Shown in pieces: positions 12,568-24,839 of a stretch of 64,000 bases of DNA. The notes below the pieces were generated by a model. It was not told where the DNA came from. It made no database searches and saw nothing but the letters and a program-made list of their open reading frames with translations. Each line of letters starts with the position of its first letter. Position 1 is the stretch's first letter. The DNA comes from Cymbidium sinense. Taxonomy: Eukaryota; Streptophyta; Magnoliopsida; Asparagales; Orchidaceae. A program made the translations under genes and the position numbers. The DNA lies in the NCBI GenBank assembly GCA_021442155.1, contig CM038221.1:149597601-149661600 (forward strand), read 5' to 3'.

Positions 12568-13284
12568 ATACATCAGAACAAGATCATTCCATCCTCCCTT
12601 CATCAGTGCATTAAGTTCAAAAAAGATGGAATTGAGTACCATGTCAATGGGGACGAAAAGCCATTCTCAATTAGAGAGGTTAAGATCTATGAGGATGTGA
12701 CCTATTGTCTTCCTCAAAACACCCTTTCTCATGAACTTGGACAAACTTCAAATGCAAATACAAAAGCAAAATAAAATGGAGTAAAAGAAAAGATAAAAGA
12801 AAATGAAAAGAAAAAGAAAAGTCCAAGTGAGCAAGAAAGGGGAATTAAAGAAGAAGTGGATTCACATATCACATTCCACCCACAGTTCATTCCATCATAT
12901 GGACATGTGGGTAGGATGCCTCAACCTCCACCAGGTAGAGGTAGATGCAGAAATAGAGGCAGTTCTAGAGGTGGAAGACCCCCTAGTTGGCCTTTAGTTA
13001 ATAGAGGTCTTGTTCCAGTTCATCGGAGGATGAGTCTATTGTGATTAGTATACCAGCCAACCCAACTCAGTGGGTTCCATTGGAGGTGAATTTTGATCCA
13101 GCCAGAGACAAAGATCATGCCTCCAAGCAAAGCAAAGTATTCAAATCTGGTTTATGTGAAACTATTAGGCAGCAGTTGGGAACCTTAGCTCTTACCTCAC
13201 TTACATCTCAGAAAGTTGAAGGTTTAGTAGTTAAGGAAGTCCCTAAGTCTTCTAGTGACATAAAGTAGAAAAGGTTTGATGTGA
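12568..13284 (+). pseudogene. Protease-RT linker with Lys-rich and Arg/Gly-rich parts, element A1 (truncated)
   Basis: After the protease comes SSLHQCIKFKKDGIEY, a block conserved in B at 46950. A Lys/Glu-rich run (about 12770-12860) and then an Arg/Gly segment (MPQPPPGRGRCRNRG and SRGGRP, about 12916-12980) follow. This RG-rich box recurs at 15715-15780 and 54790-54850. Next is a segment matching the start of the element B spacer, with LCETI and KVEGLVVK (13156-13240). The coding region stops matching near 13265-13284, where LTR sequence begins, so RT and everything after it are missing here. Confidence 0.65.
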
Positions 13285-14061
13285 ATTTATAAATTGTTTG
13301 ATGATTTGTTTAGCTTTTGCATGAAGTGGCAAGATTTTTCTAGTTTCTTTCTTGCTTTATGTATGGCTTGGATGTGGATTAGGCTCTTTAGAAAAAAATA
13401 AATCTTTTACACTTGGTCAAATTAAATTAAAGCTCATAACCTCACTAAAGCTTGGATTAAAATCAAGATAAAAGAATTAGCAACCCGTTAGTTGGATGAG
13501 CATTTCTTTATAATATCATGCACAAATGCATCTTATTTCACTCTTGATTGGAGGCTTCCACCTTTTGAGAAGTGTTGACCGGGTCATGGTGGAAACTCAC
13601 CCTCCACTTCTTTGATTTTGATCTCGATTTCTAATGCATTAGTCATAAAAAATCCTATTATCCTGAGTCAAAATGATTGTCCAAAAAAAATGAAATATGA
13701 ATTGCATTAGATTTAGGTCATTTGAAGCATGTCCCTTTACATGATCTAGTCTCTTTAGGGAGTGTGTTTAAGGACTTAGTCTCTTTCTAAATAAAAATAG
13801 CCTAGCTATCTTACATAAGAAAAAAGACTTGCCTACATGTATTTAAAATCATAGGAGGAGTTAGTTGGTCTTGAAGTCAAGTCCAAGTTGTCGGGTGATT
13901 TTCTCTCTCTTGTGGAGGCAAACCAATTACCCATTTTTGCCTTAGAATTAGATTGTGCTTCTACATGGCATCTTACCAAGATGAATTTTTATAAGGGTTC
14001 CTCTTTCTTTTCTCCCCCATAGATTGGAAAGGTGACTCCCTTATAGAATTTTTTCACCACA
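13285..14061 (+). repeat. Direct LTR fragment, internally deleted
   Basis: It begins within the LTR at the segment matching about 34660 (AATTTATAAATTG, TTGTTTAGCTTTTGCAT) and ends in TTCACCACA. An internal jump near 13962 takes it from the block ending in GATTGTGCTT straight to the last 100 bp of the LTR, so the hairpin region is absent. The part 13640-13900 is very like 4470-4730. Confidence 0.75.
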
Positions 14062-14237
14062 CACCCCTAAAGCATTACCTATTCCTATGGCTAACTCTTC
14101 TAAGTTTTCTTGGGCTAGGTTGTAGTGTCCACCTAATCAGTAGATGTGTCTTAAGACTAAGAAACTCTTAAAGTCTAAGAGAAGTCCTAATGCTAAGATG
14201 GAGGTGTTGAGATCTCATTCTAAAAATGAGGTCAACA
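14062..14237 (-). repeat. Terminal 175 bp of an inverted LTR
   Basis: Reading on the minus strand this is the LTR 5' terminus, beginning TGTTGACCTCATTTTTAGAA, as at 20240, 35129 and 62954. It is the piece missing from the inverted LTR that ends at 4454. It sits between two direct LTR ends. Confidence 0.8.
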
Positions 14238-15126
14238 ATAAGCATAAAGACTTGCCTACATGTATTTAAAATCATAGGAGGAGTTAGTTGCCATAGGCAA
14301 TTATAAGTCCAAAAGGGTGGTTTATCCTCTTTGTGAGAGGCAATACCCATTTTTCACCTTAGATTTAGGTTGTGCTTTCAGCCCTCACCAAAGCTCCCTA
14401 GATTTGGGTTCTGAGATTGCTTTTTCCCTTTGTGGGCCATAAGTATAATTCCTCACCTCTTAGGCATTTCCTTAATCTTGTGTTAAGGAATCATAAGTCC
14501 TAAATTTCTAATGAAAAATGCAACTCAAACAAACTAAATTAATTTCGAAAATGTAATGCCCAACTATAGGATAGTTTGAGATTGCTCTCTAGGTTTCCTA
14601 GCATCATTGGCATCTCCTACTTATCTTCCACTTTGGATTCGATAATAACTCTCTCTTTTTATCAATCCCATTTGATCTTTCAAAAATGAACTAATCGATT
14701 GATAGTCCTTTCCTATTGAAATCTTCAAATATAACAATCATTTACCTTAATCGAGAGTTTTCCTAAAGGATCCCATCCCTTAAGATGTAATTAACAATGG
14801 GGGTTTGCCCTTGTAGGGAACTTATTGAACTCGGTTTAAAATAAACCCTAATTTACTTTTCCATGTAAGAAGAATCTTTAGTACATATGCAGACCCATCA
14901 TCTTTAGGAGATCTTATTGAGGTGATTAGGTCCATTAAAGGGTAGTGACTTTTATCTTTTGAGATAGTATACTATTTCCTTGATGATGTATCTGATCACC
15001 TGAATAAGTACATCTGTGGATCTGCGTGGCATCTTAAAAAGATTAATTTTTATAGGTCTTATTCTCTTTCATTTCTCACCAATATATTTGAAAGGTGACT
15101 CCCCCCTATAGGAATTTTTCTCCACA
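14238..15126 (+). repeat. LTR 3' end abutting the A2 interior
   Basis: It matches the LTR from ATAAGCATAAAGACTTGCC through the decayed hairpin at 14578-14616 (arms GAGAT-GCTC and GCATCTC, CTAGG and CCTAG) to the terminus CTCCACA at 15126. No primer site follows; the next bases (GTAAA) run directly into protease-coding sequence. The end of a solo LTR, rather than a 5' LTR, is therefore the likely origin. Confidence 0.75.
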
Positions 15127-15385
15127 GTAAATACAGGCTATCTTGAGTTCTGGTTGACCCAGGTGCATCAATCAATATTAAGAGTATAAGAACCCTTGCC
15201 TACTTGAGGATCAACATCTCAAACTCAAAAGGATGATGTTGAGGATTTAATGAACAAGGAGAGAGGGCCTTAGGCTCCATAGTGTTGCCCTTGGAGATAG
15301 ATGATTGGAAGACTGAAGTCAAGTTTCATATTATAGACTCGGATACATCTTTCAATGCTTTACTTGGCATGGATACATGAAAGTG
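15127..15385 (+). pseudogene. Protease fragment, element A2
   Basis: This is a second copy of the second half of the retropepsin. The active-site block reads VDPGASINIKSI (about 15150-15185), followed by RTLAYLRINIS, a broken flap region and FNALLGM near 15350. It overlaps in content with 12330-12567, so A1 and A2 are parts of different element copies. The start of the domain is lost at the LTR junction. Frameshifts lie near 15220 and 15375. Confidence 0.7.
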
Positions 15386-16435
15386 ACATAGTACCATTCT
15401 ATCTACATCGATTATGAAGTTTTGTGAGGGATGCTTTATTTTATCAAAGGAGATCTCAAGCCATTTGTAGTTCACGAGGTCGACATATACAAGGATGTGG
15501 TTTACTACCTCCCTCAAAACCAACAAGTCTATTCTCATGAACTTGGCCAAAGTTTAAAAATAAAACAAAATGAAAAAGAAAGAGAAAAAGAAAAAGAAAA
15601 GGAAAAAAAATGAAAAAGAAAGTAAAAGGGAGCAAGAAATAGACTTGGAGGAGGAAGTGGAGCCTGACATTAGATTTCACCCATAATTCGTTAATCCATT
15701 CAAACATATGGGTAGGATGACCCGACCTCCACCAGGCAGAGGAAGAGGCCAGTTTAGAGGTAGTCCTAGGGGTGGAAAACCTCATTATTGGCCACTTAAT
15801 AGGAGATATATCCTAGCTAACCAGAGTACACCTATAATTCATATAGACTTAGAATCTAGTTTAGAGATTGAGTCTTATATGGTTAGCATGCCAGCCAGTT
15901 CTTCTCAGTAGCAGATTCCCTTAGAGGTGATAGTTGAGCCAGATAGTGATGAAGACTAGGCTCTAAAGCAAAGCATAAGTGTATCTAAGTTTATATGTGA
16001 AATAGTCTAGCATTAGTTGGGAACCATAGCTCTAACCCCACTTTCCTCATAAAAAGTTTAGGGTTTGGTAGTTAAGGAAGCCCCTAAGTCATCCACATAT
16101 GAAGACTCAAGGTTCTTTGGGAGCATCATTCTCAAGTCAAAGTTGATGTAGAACTTGAGGATGATTCATATAAAGATTTAATAGAATTATCTTTTGAATG
16201 TTACTCGCCTTGTATTCATAATCTAGCAAAGAAAGGGTTAATCCCGCTTTCTTGGTCCAAGCACATGTCAGATTGCTTTGAAAGAATATGGAAGAACAAG
16301 TGCAAGAGCTCTCAATCAAGAAAAAGACTAGAATTCAGTATAGTGGGTCCAGTTAATGATGATGATTAATTCCTAGTCATCACCAATCATTTAGAATCTG
16401 ATAGGATCTTTTCAAATTACATTGACTCATATGAG
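15386..16435 (+). pseudogene. Protease-RT linker, element A2
   Basis: It corresponds to 12568-13284 and 54785-55440. It contains a GAAAAA-rich tract at about 15570-15625 encoding a Lys/Glu run, then the Arg/Gly box MTRPPPGRGRGQFRG with SPRGGK (15718-15780). A Ser-rich stretch follows, then a block with SYKDLIELSFE and GLIPLSWSKH (about 16165-16265) that matches the long open frame at 54991-55851. No known domain. Stops are scattered, as at 15909 and 15957. Confidence 0.65.
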
Positions 16436-17103
16436 GTGGTGTGCTTAGAAAATTTAGATGACCTAGATGATTTTGAAGTCAAAGATGGACCGTCAGAGTT
16501 TGAAAAGGAGATCAGGTCAACCATCAACGAGCTTAAAGAAATTTACTTAGGAACAAAAGACAATCAACGTCTGACATACATTAATTCCTTATTGAATGAA
16601 ACTGAAACTAATGAATTAATTAAGCTATTGACTGAGTTTAAGGACTATTTTGCATGGAGTTTTGAAGAGATGCTCAATTTATCTCCTAACCTAGCATATA
16701 ACTAGCAATAGAGCCAGGCTAACCACAGCAAGCTCCTAGAAGCATGCGATTAGACATTGAATAGTAGGTCATTTTTGAAATCAAGAAATTGATCGATGAT
16801 GGCTTCATCAGGAAGAAAAAATATCTTACCTGGTTGGCTAGTGTCATCCTAGTTTAGAAGAAGAATAGCTAAATTCACATATGCATCATTTTTAGGGACT
16901 TAAATAAGGCATGTCCAAAAGAATTTCCATATGTCAAATGATGGTGGGCATTTCCTCATCTCACGCAGTCTTCTCCTTCATTGATGGCTCATATGGATAC
17001 AAATAAATAAAGATGGTCCCAGAAGATAAGAAGATCACTACTTTTCGAACCCCGATCAAAATTTATTGTTATAAAGTTATGCCTTTCGGCCTTAAATATG
17101 CTA
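16436..17103 (+). pseudogene. Reverse transcriptase N-terminal part, element A2 (truncated)
   Basis: The open piece 16436-16705 encodes the spacer end and the RT lead-in (STINELKEIYLGT, LLTEFKDYFAWSFEEM). After a frameshift come blocks matching VKKLI, FRDLNKACPK (about 16895-16920) and the thumb-side PFGLKYA at 17082-17103. Here the RT stops: the YVDD catalytic motif, both RNase H domains and the integrase N-terminus are missing, and integrase sequence follows directly. The RT of element B (55641-56560) shows what is lost. Confidence 0.75.
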
Positions 17104-18035
17104 TAAAGTCATGGACGTAGCTAGGTGATGCCACTAGTGTTAGGTACATAGGGTAGTCATACATGAACCACCTAACATTATACATTATACATTGACCTCA
17201 TGAACATTCGAGTGTTGGGGAACTAAAATAGTGGGTTCGATTGACCCTCCCTCTTCCAAAGGTCATCGGTTCATCCTAGCTACTTTTACTTTTGGTGATG
17301 ATTGCTTAGAGGGGTCATAGCTGTGTGCTCCAGTTTTTTAGCCATATTATATATAGGTTTGTGCCTGATGAATTATATCGATAATATTATTGCATTTAAG
17401 AGCACCAAGATCCAGTTTCCAGATACAACATAGATGGAGATATTCTACCATCTACTAGGACAAATGACTTGGCAGATGCCTTCAACAAAACTCTCATCTA
17501 AATACTGAAGAAGACACTCGACGATAATAAATGACAGTGGCATGAGGAGTTAGTTGAAGCCTTGTGGGCTTACCGTACTACAAACAGAACTCCAACTCAG
17601 TCTACTCCTTTCTCTTTAGTGTATGGGTCTGAAGCCTTTCTATCTTTAGAAGTCAAACTCCCATCACTAAGGATAACTATGGGTAGCAAGATCACAACAG
17701 AGTATAATGACAAATTACAATTATAAGAGCTCAAAGGTTTGGAAGAGAGACACCTACAGGCATGCCAAAACCTCATGTTGTATAAAGAGAAAATGATTCA
17801 AGCTCATAATAAGTTGGTCCATCCTAGAGCTTTTCAAGTAGGAAAGCTTGTTTTAGTTCTAAGGAGACCAATTATTTCTTGTCACAAGATGGGAGGCAAG
17901 TTTGAACCCACTTTGGAAGACCCTTTTGCCATAGAGAAGGCCTACCAAGGAGGATCTTATAAGCTTATCAATCATAAAGAAAAGCACCTGATGCTTCCAA
18001 TAAATAGACTTTATTTAAAGAAATATTTTCCATAG
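17104..18035 (+). pseudogene. Integrase pseudogene, element A2
   Basis: It begins in the zinc-binding part, at a spot matching 57911 of element B, with CH-stop-C in place of a Cys-x2-Cys pair. The core shows SSKGHRF-like and VLQFF-like blocks, and the position of the third catalytic acid reads DLADAFNKTL (about 17470-17500), Asp replacing the usual Glu. A block ELVEALWAYRTTNRTPTQST (17540-17600) is well kept. The C-terminal domain, open from 17739 to 18035, has RAFQVGKLVLVLRR and a GPY/F-like DPFAIEKAYQGGSYKL, ending at LYLKKYFP. No chromodomain follows, as expected for Tat. Confidence 0.8.
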
Positions 18036-20239
18036 ATCATGTTTGAAAACAATCATAAATAAAAATTCCATTTCCAAATTAAATCTTCTCTTCATTTGAA
18101 GCATTCTTTGCTTATTTATGAATCAGCCATGATATATTTAAAATAGGTGTAAGAGAACCCAAGTAGTAGCCCATTTCCTTCAACACAACACAAACACAAA
18201 TTACACATAAAACATATATCAAACAAACACATATCTTTTATCTTGGGCTACTTTGAGTTGGGATAACACCCCAAGACACTCACTCTCATGCTCTAGGTCA
18301 GGTCTTACCTTGTTAGTTATCACTCGAATCCCTTGTTCAAGAGGATGTAAGCCTGCTATGCTTTCTTTCTTGACTTGACCATTGCATAGCGATAAGCACC
18401 TTGTTAGCATGGTAGGCCTTACTGCACTATTGGTAAGCTACTCCGACTTTTAAGAAGATGTAAGTCTGACACTTTTTCTTAGCCATTGTGCGACTTGATT
18501 GAGTATAATTGGATTAGGTCCCCTGGCTCCTTTCCTCCTGCAAGTCTAGGTCGGTCCTTCTTTGTGACTCCCCACTTAGTAGTCACCCTTAGGTCGTGAC
18601 TTGTTATTGCTAACAATGGGTCACCCTGGTTGTTCCACTTTGGAAGATGTAAGTCACCCGCATTCTTTCTACGACCATTGTGCGGTGAGAAAGGTCGGAT
18701 AGCACTAGCGAACGATAACTATGGTGATCAGTTCACTTTAGGGAGATGTGTAATACATCTTCCCTAGACTAATTTTTTGCACACAAGGCACCTTAGGTTC
18801 ATCAATATTTGCTATGCTGATAGTAAAGTGATACACAACTCATGGCGATATAAGTCTATATGCTTTCTCCTTGAGTTGGCCACTGTATACCTAAAAGCAT
18901 GATTTTCTTTAGGGATTAGGATAACACCCTTAGTGGCACCTCCCCTGTGGGAATTATATTTGGATCACATCCTTGGCGACCATTTAGACACTACCTGGGT
19001 TACTTCTGGATTAGACAGTCCCCCTTTCCTAATAATCAGCCATGTGGTTAGAGATTATGTTTCATGGATGCACAAATTCTCCATTGGTCTAGTAAATCTG
19101 AGATAGGTCAGGGCTGACATAGCCCCTTCTCAGTATGGTCCCTCGCACATCAACATGGTCCACAAGAACCAACAAATAAAAAATATATATTCATTTGTGG
19201 ATTAGGAGAATGCCCCTAGCAACACCTTTCTCAAGCATGCATCCTATATTTAGGGCAGTGTCAGCAAAACTCCCAATATGAATCACTTGATTAATTTTGA
19301 GTTTAGATAAGTCCCCAGAGGAACTCTCTTAATAGTCACCCTAGGTTAGGTTCGATCTATTGCACATCCAACAGATCACCCTAATAGTTATCCCCTGCTT
19401 TGGAAGATGTAAGTCTGTTATGCCTTCTCCCTAGCATAGTTGTTGCATACCAAAAGACACCCCTTAGGTTGGATAGTCCTACATTTGGTGTATCCCTTTG
19501 GATTGTAAACCTGAGATAGGACAAGGACAAAATAGCCCCATCTCAGTGGGTCCATCGCAAAATCCATCAATTAAATCCATCACATTTGATAGAGTTCACA
19601 TCCCTAGTAGATATGCCTCATTTCAAAACCATCCTCCCTAGTGGAGCCATAAAAAACCAAACTGACTTCCCCATTTAAGTCCAAACTGAAACAATTCAAA
19701 TAAACTAATCAAATAAATCAAAGAAATCCAACCAAACTTATATCCCCAATGGATACATCCCCAAAAAATCATATTTGAAATCAAATTCTTATCCCTAGAT
19801 ACAACACCGCTTCCCTGGTGGAAGGTTCACATACCCAATCCTAGATTGAACCCCATATCAGTAGATATGCCTCAATCAATCCAATAAAAAAAATTAAATT
19901 CAATATTGATCCCAAATTATAGAATTCTTATCCCGTGATCTTCTTCCCATAAATCAAAATTGAAATCAAATTTTTATGCATCAGTGGATAGCTTGAACCT
20001 GCATTCTTAGAGGAAGGTTCATGTACTCAATCCCCAGCGGATTTCTTCTGGCTCTCTTATGCCCTTGGCATAAAAAGAGCTACATTGCACTAAGATCATG
20101 ATTCTATCTACCTTTTAATTTTAGGTTTAGATCATTTTTGTTAGTACTTGCAATCTTTTGGACGTTGTTGATCATCTTGGTCAATGCCAATACGTGCGGT
20201 GTGCCTTGTCAATTACACCACACCTATTGGGGGTCCTTT
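18036..20239 (+). repeat. 3' untranslated region, element A
   Basis: There is 2.2 kb between the integrase stop and the 3' LTR without coding frames. It holds degenerate repeats built on GGAAGATGTAAGTC followed after a short gap by GCTTTCTT-like sequence and a GGCCATTG-like end (near 18343, 18451, 18640, 18860 and 19400), and one unit of the type amplified at 60754-62335 (near 19290). The last part has TCCC(C)AGTGGA-type motifs, including TCCCCAGCGGA at 20031-20041. A block at about 20150-20239 is shared with 62865-62953 and includes CACCTATTGGGGG, the only candidate for the plus-strand priming tract. Confidence 0.75.
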
Positions 20240-21359
20240 TGTTGACCTCACTTTTGGAGTGAGTTCTCAATCCCCCTCATCTTAGATTTATGATTCTTCT
20301 ACACACTAAGACTTCCTTAGCCATAAGACACTTCTAGCACTTAGGTGAACACTTAACCTAAGCCTAGAGACTTAGAAGGGTTGATCATAGGATTAGGCCA
20401 TGCCTTAGGACTTAGGGAGATCCACCTACCCTATAGCCTAAACCCAATCCATATTCACCTCCTTAAGCCATATCCAAATCCAAATCCATATCAAATGATT
20501 AAAATCTATAACTAATCCCAAACCAAATCAAATCAACTCTTCCTAAGCCCTATGACTTTATTTTATGGACTTAGCCTTAGCCAAATTCAAATCAATCCAA
20601 ACTCAAGTGATTTTCTCAAATATCAATTCAACCCTTCAATCACTCTATCAAACTTACAATAAAATTCAATTCTGAACTCAATTTTCCAAAATCTAAAATC
20701 AAGCCCAAATCCTTCCTAAGTCATTTGCATCAATTTCATGAATTTAGCTAAAATCCCATTCAAGTCAATCCAAAATAAATTGATTTTCTCATAACCAATT
20801 ATATTTTCAATTACCTTCCCAAATATAAATCAAATTTACATTCAAATGATCAAAACTAAAAAAAAACTAAAGAAACCTAAATCAAATTAAATCAAAACCC
20901 TCCTTAAGCCACATGAATCAATCTTATGAGCTTAGCCAAATTTTCCTTCAAATTAAATCAAAACCCTCCTTAAGCCACATTAATCAATCTCATAAGCTTA
21001 GCCAAATTTTCCTTCAAATCACTTCAAACTCAACTGATTTTCCCATGAATCAATAATATCTTTAATCATCTTCACAAATATAAATAAATTATATATTTAA
21101 ATCATCAAAAACTAAATCAAACTAAATCAAATGCCAAACCTAAGCTCGTGACCCAACTCCATATTAATGAAATCTACAATCATCAAGCCAAATCAAAACC
21201 AACTAAAGTCAATCCAACTTAACCCATTTAACTTGAAATATTCAAAAGAACCAAAACCTATTTGAAATCAAACCAATTGCAATTGAATTTATATATCAAT
21301 CCCAAATTCATATATAAACTCAACTAAATCAAACTCAACCTAATATCATGCCAACTAAA

Positions 21360-22240
21360 TCTAACTGGCTCACTTGACCCAAAGTGACCAATTTGACCTA
21401 TTTGAACCAAAATCCAATTCTAGCCAAACCAAAGTGAATTAAGCAAATCCAAACTTCATGACATGATTGTTGATCATCCTAGGTTGATTAATTATCATAA
21501 ATTGGGTCAAACCAAGTCAACCTAGCCCATTGACCAAGTCAACCCTTTAACCCATATGAACCTAAACTAGCCAAATTACAACCTAAGACAAATCTCTTGA
21601 AACCAATGATTCATACCAACCCAAAATCAATACTTGAACATGACTTGACCAACAATTGAGCCAAACTTAACTTAATTAGCCCTCTTGACTCAAGTTGACC
21701 CAAATTGACCTAAAAGACCAAAATGGGTCAAATCCTGCTATAAACCAAATTGATTGTAACCAATGACTCAAGTTCTTTCCAAATTGACTTTTGAACTTGA
21801 CCAAAATCTCAATTGAGCCCAATTAACCCACTAGACCCAAATGACCTATTGAACTCAACTTGACCTAAAGGGTCAAACCAAACTAAAACCCAATCAAATC
21901 CAAATTGAACTCAACCAAAGCTCACAACATATTCCAAATGATCAACCAAACCCAAGCCAAGCCATGACCCAAGCCATTTTGGTCAATTGTGTCAATTTGG
22001 TCAACTTGACCCATTTAACCCAAATGAACTCAAATGAACCAAAACCAAATCTAAATAAAATTGAACAAAACCAATGACACCAATACATCCCAAATGATCA
22101 TATGAACTTGACCCAACCCTTAGTTTGACCCAATTTGACCAATTGGTCAACTTGACCCAACCTAACCTAATTTGACCTAAATAGGTCAAATTGAGCCAAA
22201 TTGAACCTAACCAACTCCAAATGACTTGAAATTTTGGCTA
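21360..22240 (+). promoter_or_regulatory. TTGAC (W-box core) rich segment of the LTR
   Basis: TTGACC, TTGACT and their complements occur every 20-40 bp; from 21961 to 22200 I count 11 TTGAC/GTCAA. Several form the near-palindrome GGTCAACTTGACC (22000, 22145). TTGAC(C/T) is the known core bound by plant WRKY factors. A regulatory role is inferred from motif density and the position upstream of the probable promoter. The same segment is at 2150-3260, 29570-30420, 36110-36990 and 52900-53720. Confidence 0.5.
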
Positions 22241-23397
22241 TACTTTTGACTCATTTTAAATCTACCCAATTCAATGATAAATGACCATCCTATCCTTGGG
22301 CTTGGAGTAAAATATGAGGCAAATCACCCATGTAAGTGGTCATTTTCATTTTTTGGCCACTCGGCACTCTTCCATTGGTCACTAGCTAACACGCCAACTT
22401 GACCTGTGGTTGTGTCCATGACCCATGGGGAGGTGAAATCACCTCACCCCCATTAGAGCATTTAAAACCTACTAGGACATCCACTATCCCCTTTGGCAAC
22501 CACCCCCCATGCCTTGGCCCACACAAACTGAGCCACCTAAGGAGAATCTCTACTATTCCAAGCCACCATCACAAGCATCATCCAGGAAGCTAGCTCAGCA
22601 TCTATAAGGGAAGGGAGGTATACACCCCCTCATTTCCACTCAAGCTCACACATTGGAATTTTTTAGAGCCCTAGCTACTAAAGATGAGCCACTTGAGACC
22701 TTCCCTAAACTCCCAAGACCATTCCTCAATCTCCTCTCTCGGTTTCCTTCAAGCCAAAACATGGGAGCTTTCCTTTCAATCCCATTTGCTCCACACTACA
22801 CCAAAGTTCAATTAACTTTGCACAGACCATCCTTGGAGGTAGTCGAGCAAGAACGAATTACCTCCTGAGCTTCCCGATGGGGAGGTGGACTTGATCAACA
22901 CCCACCACCTACATCTTGTTTGTGGCCTTTGGTAATTATCAAATTGGACCTCATGTTGATCGAGGCTCCACTGCACAAAGCTTCCCTCAATCGGAATAGT
23001 CTTGAGCTCCGATGAAGTATTCCATTGAAATCAACCCTTATATGAAAATGAGTTAGAGCTTTTTGAAGGAAATGTTCATCCTGTGCGATCTTGATCGTTG
23101 GACCCCTTTGGATCCTTTGCGCAAAGGTGTGGGATCGATTTAAGATTGATCCGAGCTCGGGTGAGCTCGAATCTATCGAAGGAAGGCGGACGATGTCTAT
23201 CTTTCATCGATCAATAGATAAGGAATCATGCACCGTCCATTCCATGTAATTGGAACAAACGACTGTAATTAAATCTGATAGAATTATCCATTTTAATCCT
23301 TTAGCATTGCAGGATTAATCATGGCCTTCCGATCTTGGATCGGATAGCGCACGAGAAAGCGCATTCAGCCACCGCCACACAAACACTGACTAGGATA

Positions 23398-23462
23398 AGT
23401 TTAAATAACCAATCTCGTGATGCCACTTGAAAAGCACGCCTCATCAGTATGTCACATGGCAC
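23398..23462 (+). promoter_or_regulatory. Candidate LTR core promoter
   Basis: TTTAAATAACCAATCTCGTG is followed by a TGCCAC box. Equivalent positions read ACTTGAATAACCAATCCCAC (31661), ACTTAAATAGTGAATCCCAT (38150) and, on the minus strand, AATTTATATAGC (51689-51700). The segment just upstream is GC-richer and conserved (GATCGGATAGCGC at 23338). An AT-rich TATA-like element with CACGTG-type boxes just downstream is suggestive only; no start site is known. Confidence 0.35.
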
Positions 23463-24839
23463 CGACGGGATTAAGGGTTAACTAGGCCTAATTAATGTAT
23501 TTTAATGGATGAAACTTATGAAAATCATAATTAATTATAGAAAAATTATAAAAATACAAATAACTAGTTATTTTAAAGGAATTTCAGAGGAGAATTCATT
23601 AAAAATATTTTTAATTTATTTTGAACATTAATTAGAGCTTAATTAAAGTTTAATTAAAAAAGTTAATTAGCTTAATTACTATTTAATTACTTAAGTAATT
23701 CATCCCAAACTTGGTAGGTTAATTTGATGGGATGACCTCTGCCTTCCATAATTTTCTTGGGATTTATTGCTTAATTAATTAGGAAAATTGACTAATTAAG
23801 CTTTAATTACCCTCATAAGTTAATTAATCATTAATTAATCACATGAATTCTAAATTCTAGTTAATTAAATGGTTAATCATCATCCAACACGTTATGAACT
23901 AATGGAATAGAATTGAGGTATCCTCCCCATCATTTTGTTCATTCATTTCTTTTTCAATTAATTAATCAAATGACTTAATTAATTAAATTGAAATCATAAT
24001 CATATCAGAACTTGGTTAATTAAATCTTGGGTAGAGTACATAGATGTTCAATAACTTAAGAAAATTATAGTTAACTCACATGTTGGAGGAATTATAAATG
24101 TACTTAATGAAGTTCCTTAACTTAATTGACCATTAATTGTGACCAATTGCATTAAGCCCTTTCATTTCTTGGGATCATTGCTGATTTAATTTCCAATGTA
24201 TGTGCATATCATGTTGGCTCATAATTGTTTAGTTAATTATGCTAAGGCAACATAGGAAAGGGTTAATTAATGAATTTAATGCATATTACAACCTAATTAA
24301 CCCATAAAAGTAAGTTAATTATTTTTTATTAAGCTAAATCAATTAACAAACATGGGAATGGGTTAGGATCAAAAAATACCTTCTCACATACTTAAATAAA
24401 ATCAAAAAAATGAAATTAAAAATGACATGAAAGAAGCTTTGGTTTACCTTAAATGATTTTATTGGATATGATTATCCTTAGGAATTAATTTAATTGAATG
24501 AAGTCATGTGTTTATGTTTATTTATTCATTTCCAATCATGTTAAATTTTGTTTGTCATTTCAAATCATGCATTCATATTTTCAAAGTTAAATTAAATCAA
24601 ATGGTTTTCCTTTATACAAGCTTGCATGTGTTGGATTAACTTACAATATGTGTGGCTATTATCACTAATAAATTCAAATTACTTTTTTAAAAATTTATAA
24701 ATCAATTGCATTGATTAGAGTGATAGTAGTTATGGATACATATAGGTTTGCTTGTGCTTATAGCCTAGATATGTGAAGTAAAGCTTTCTTTTCCTTAACT
24801 CATATGTAGTTTCACATCTAATTGAATGTTAATAAGTAT

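Noticed and set aside
20199..20225. GGTGTG/CACACC inverted repeat just before the 3' LTR
   Set aside because: The corresponding arms in element B (near 62915-62937) do not pair, so there is no support for a conserved structure.
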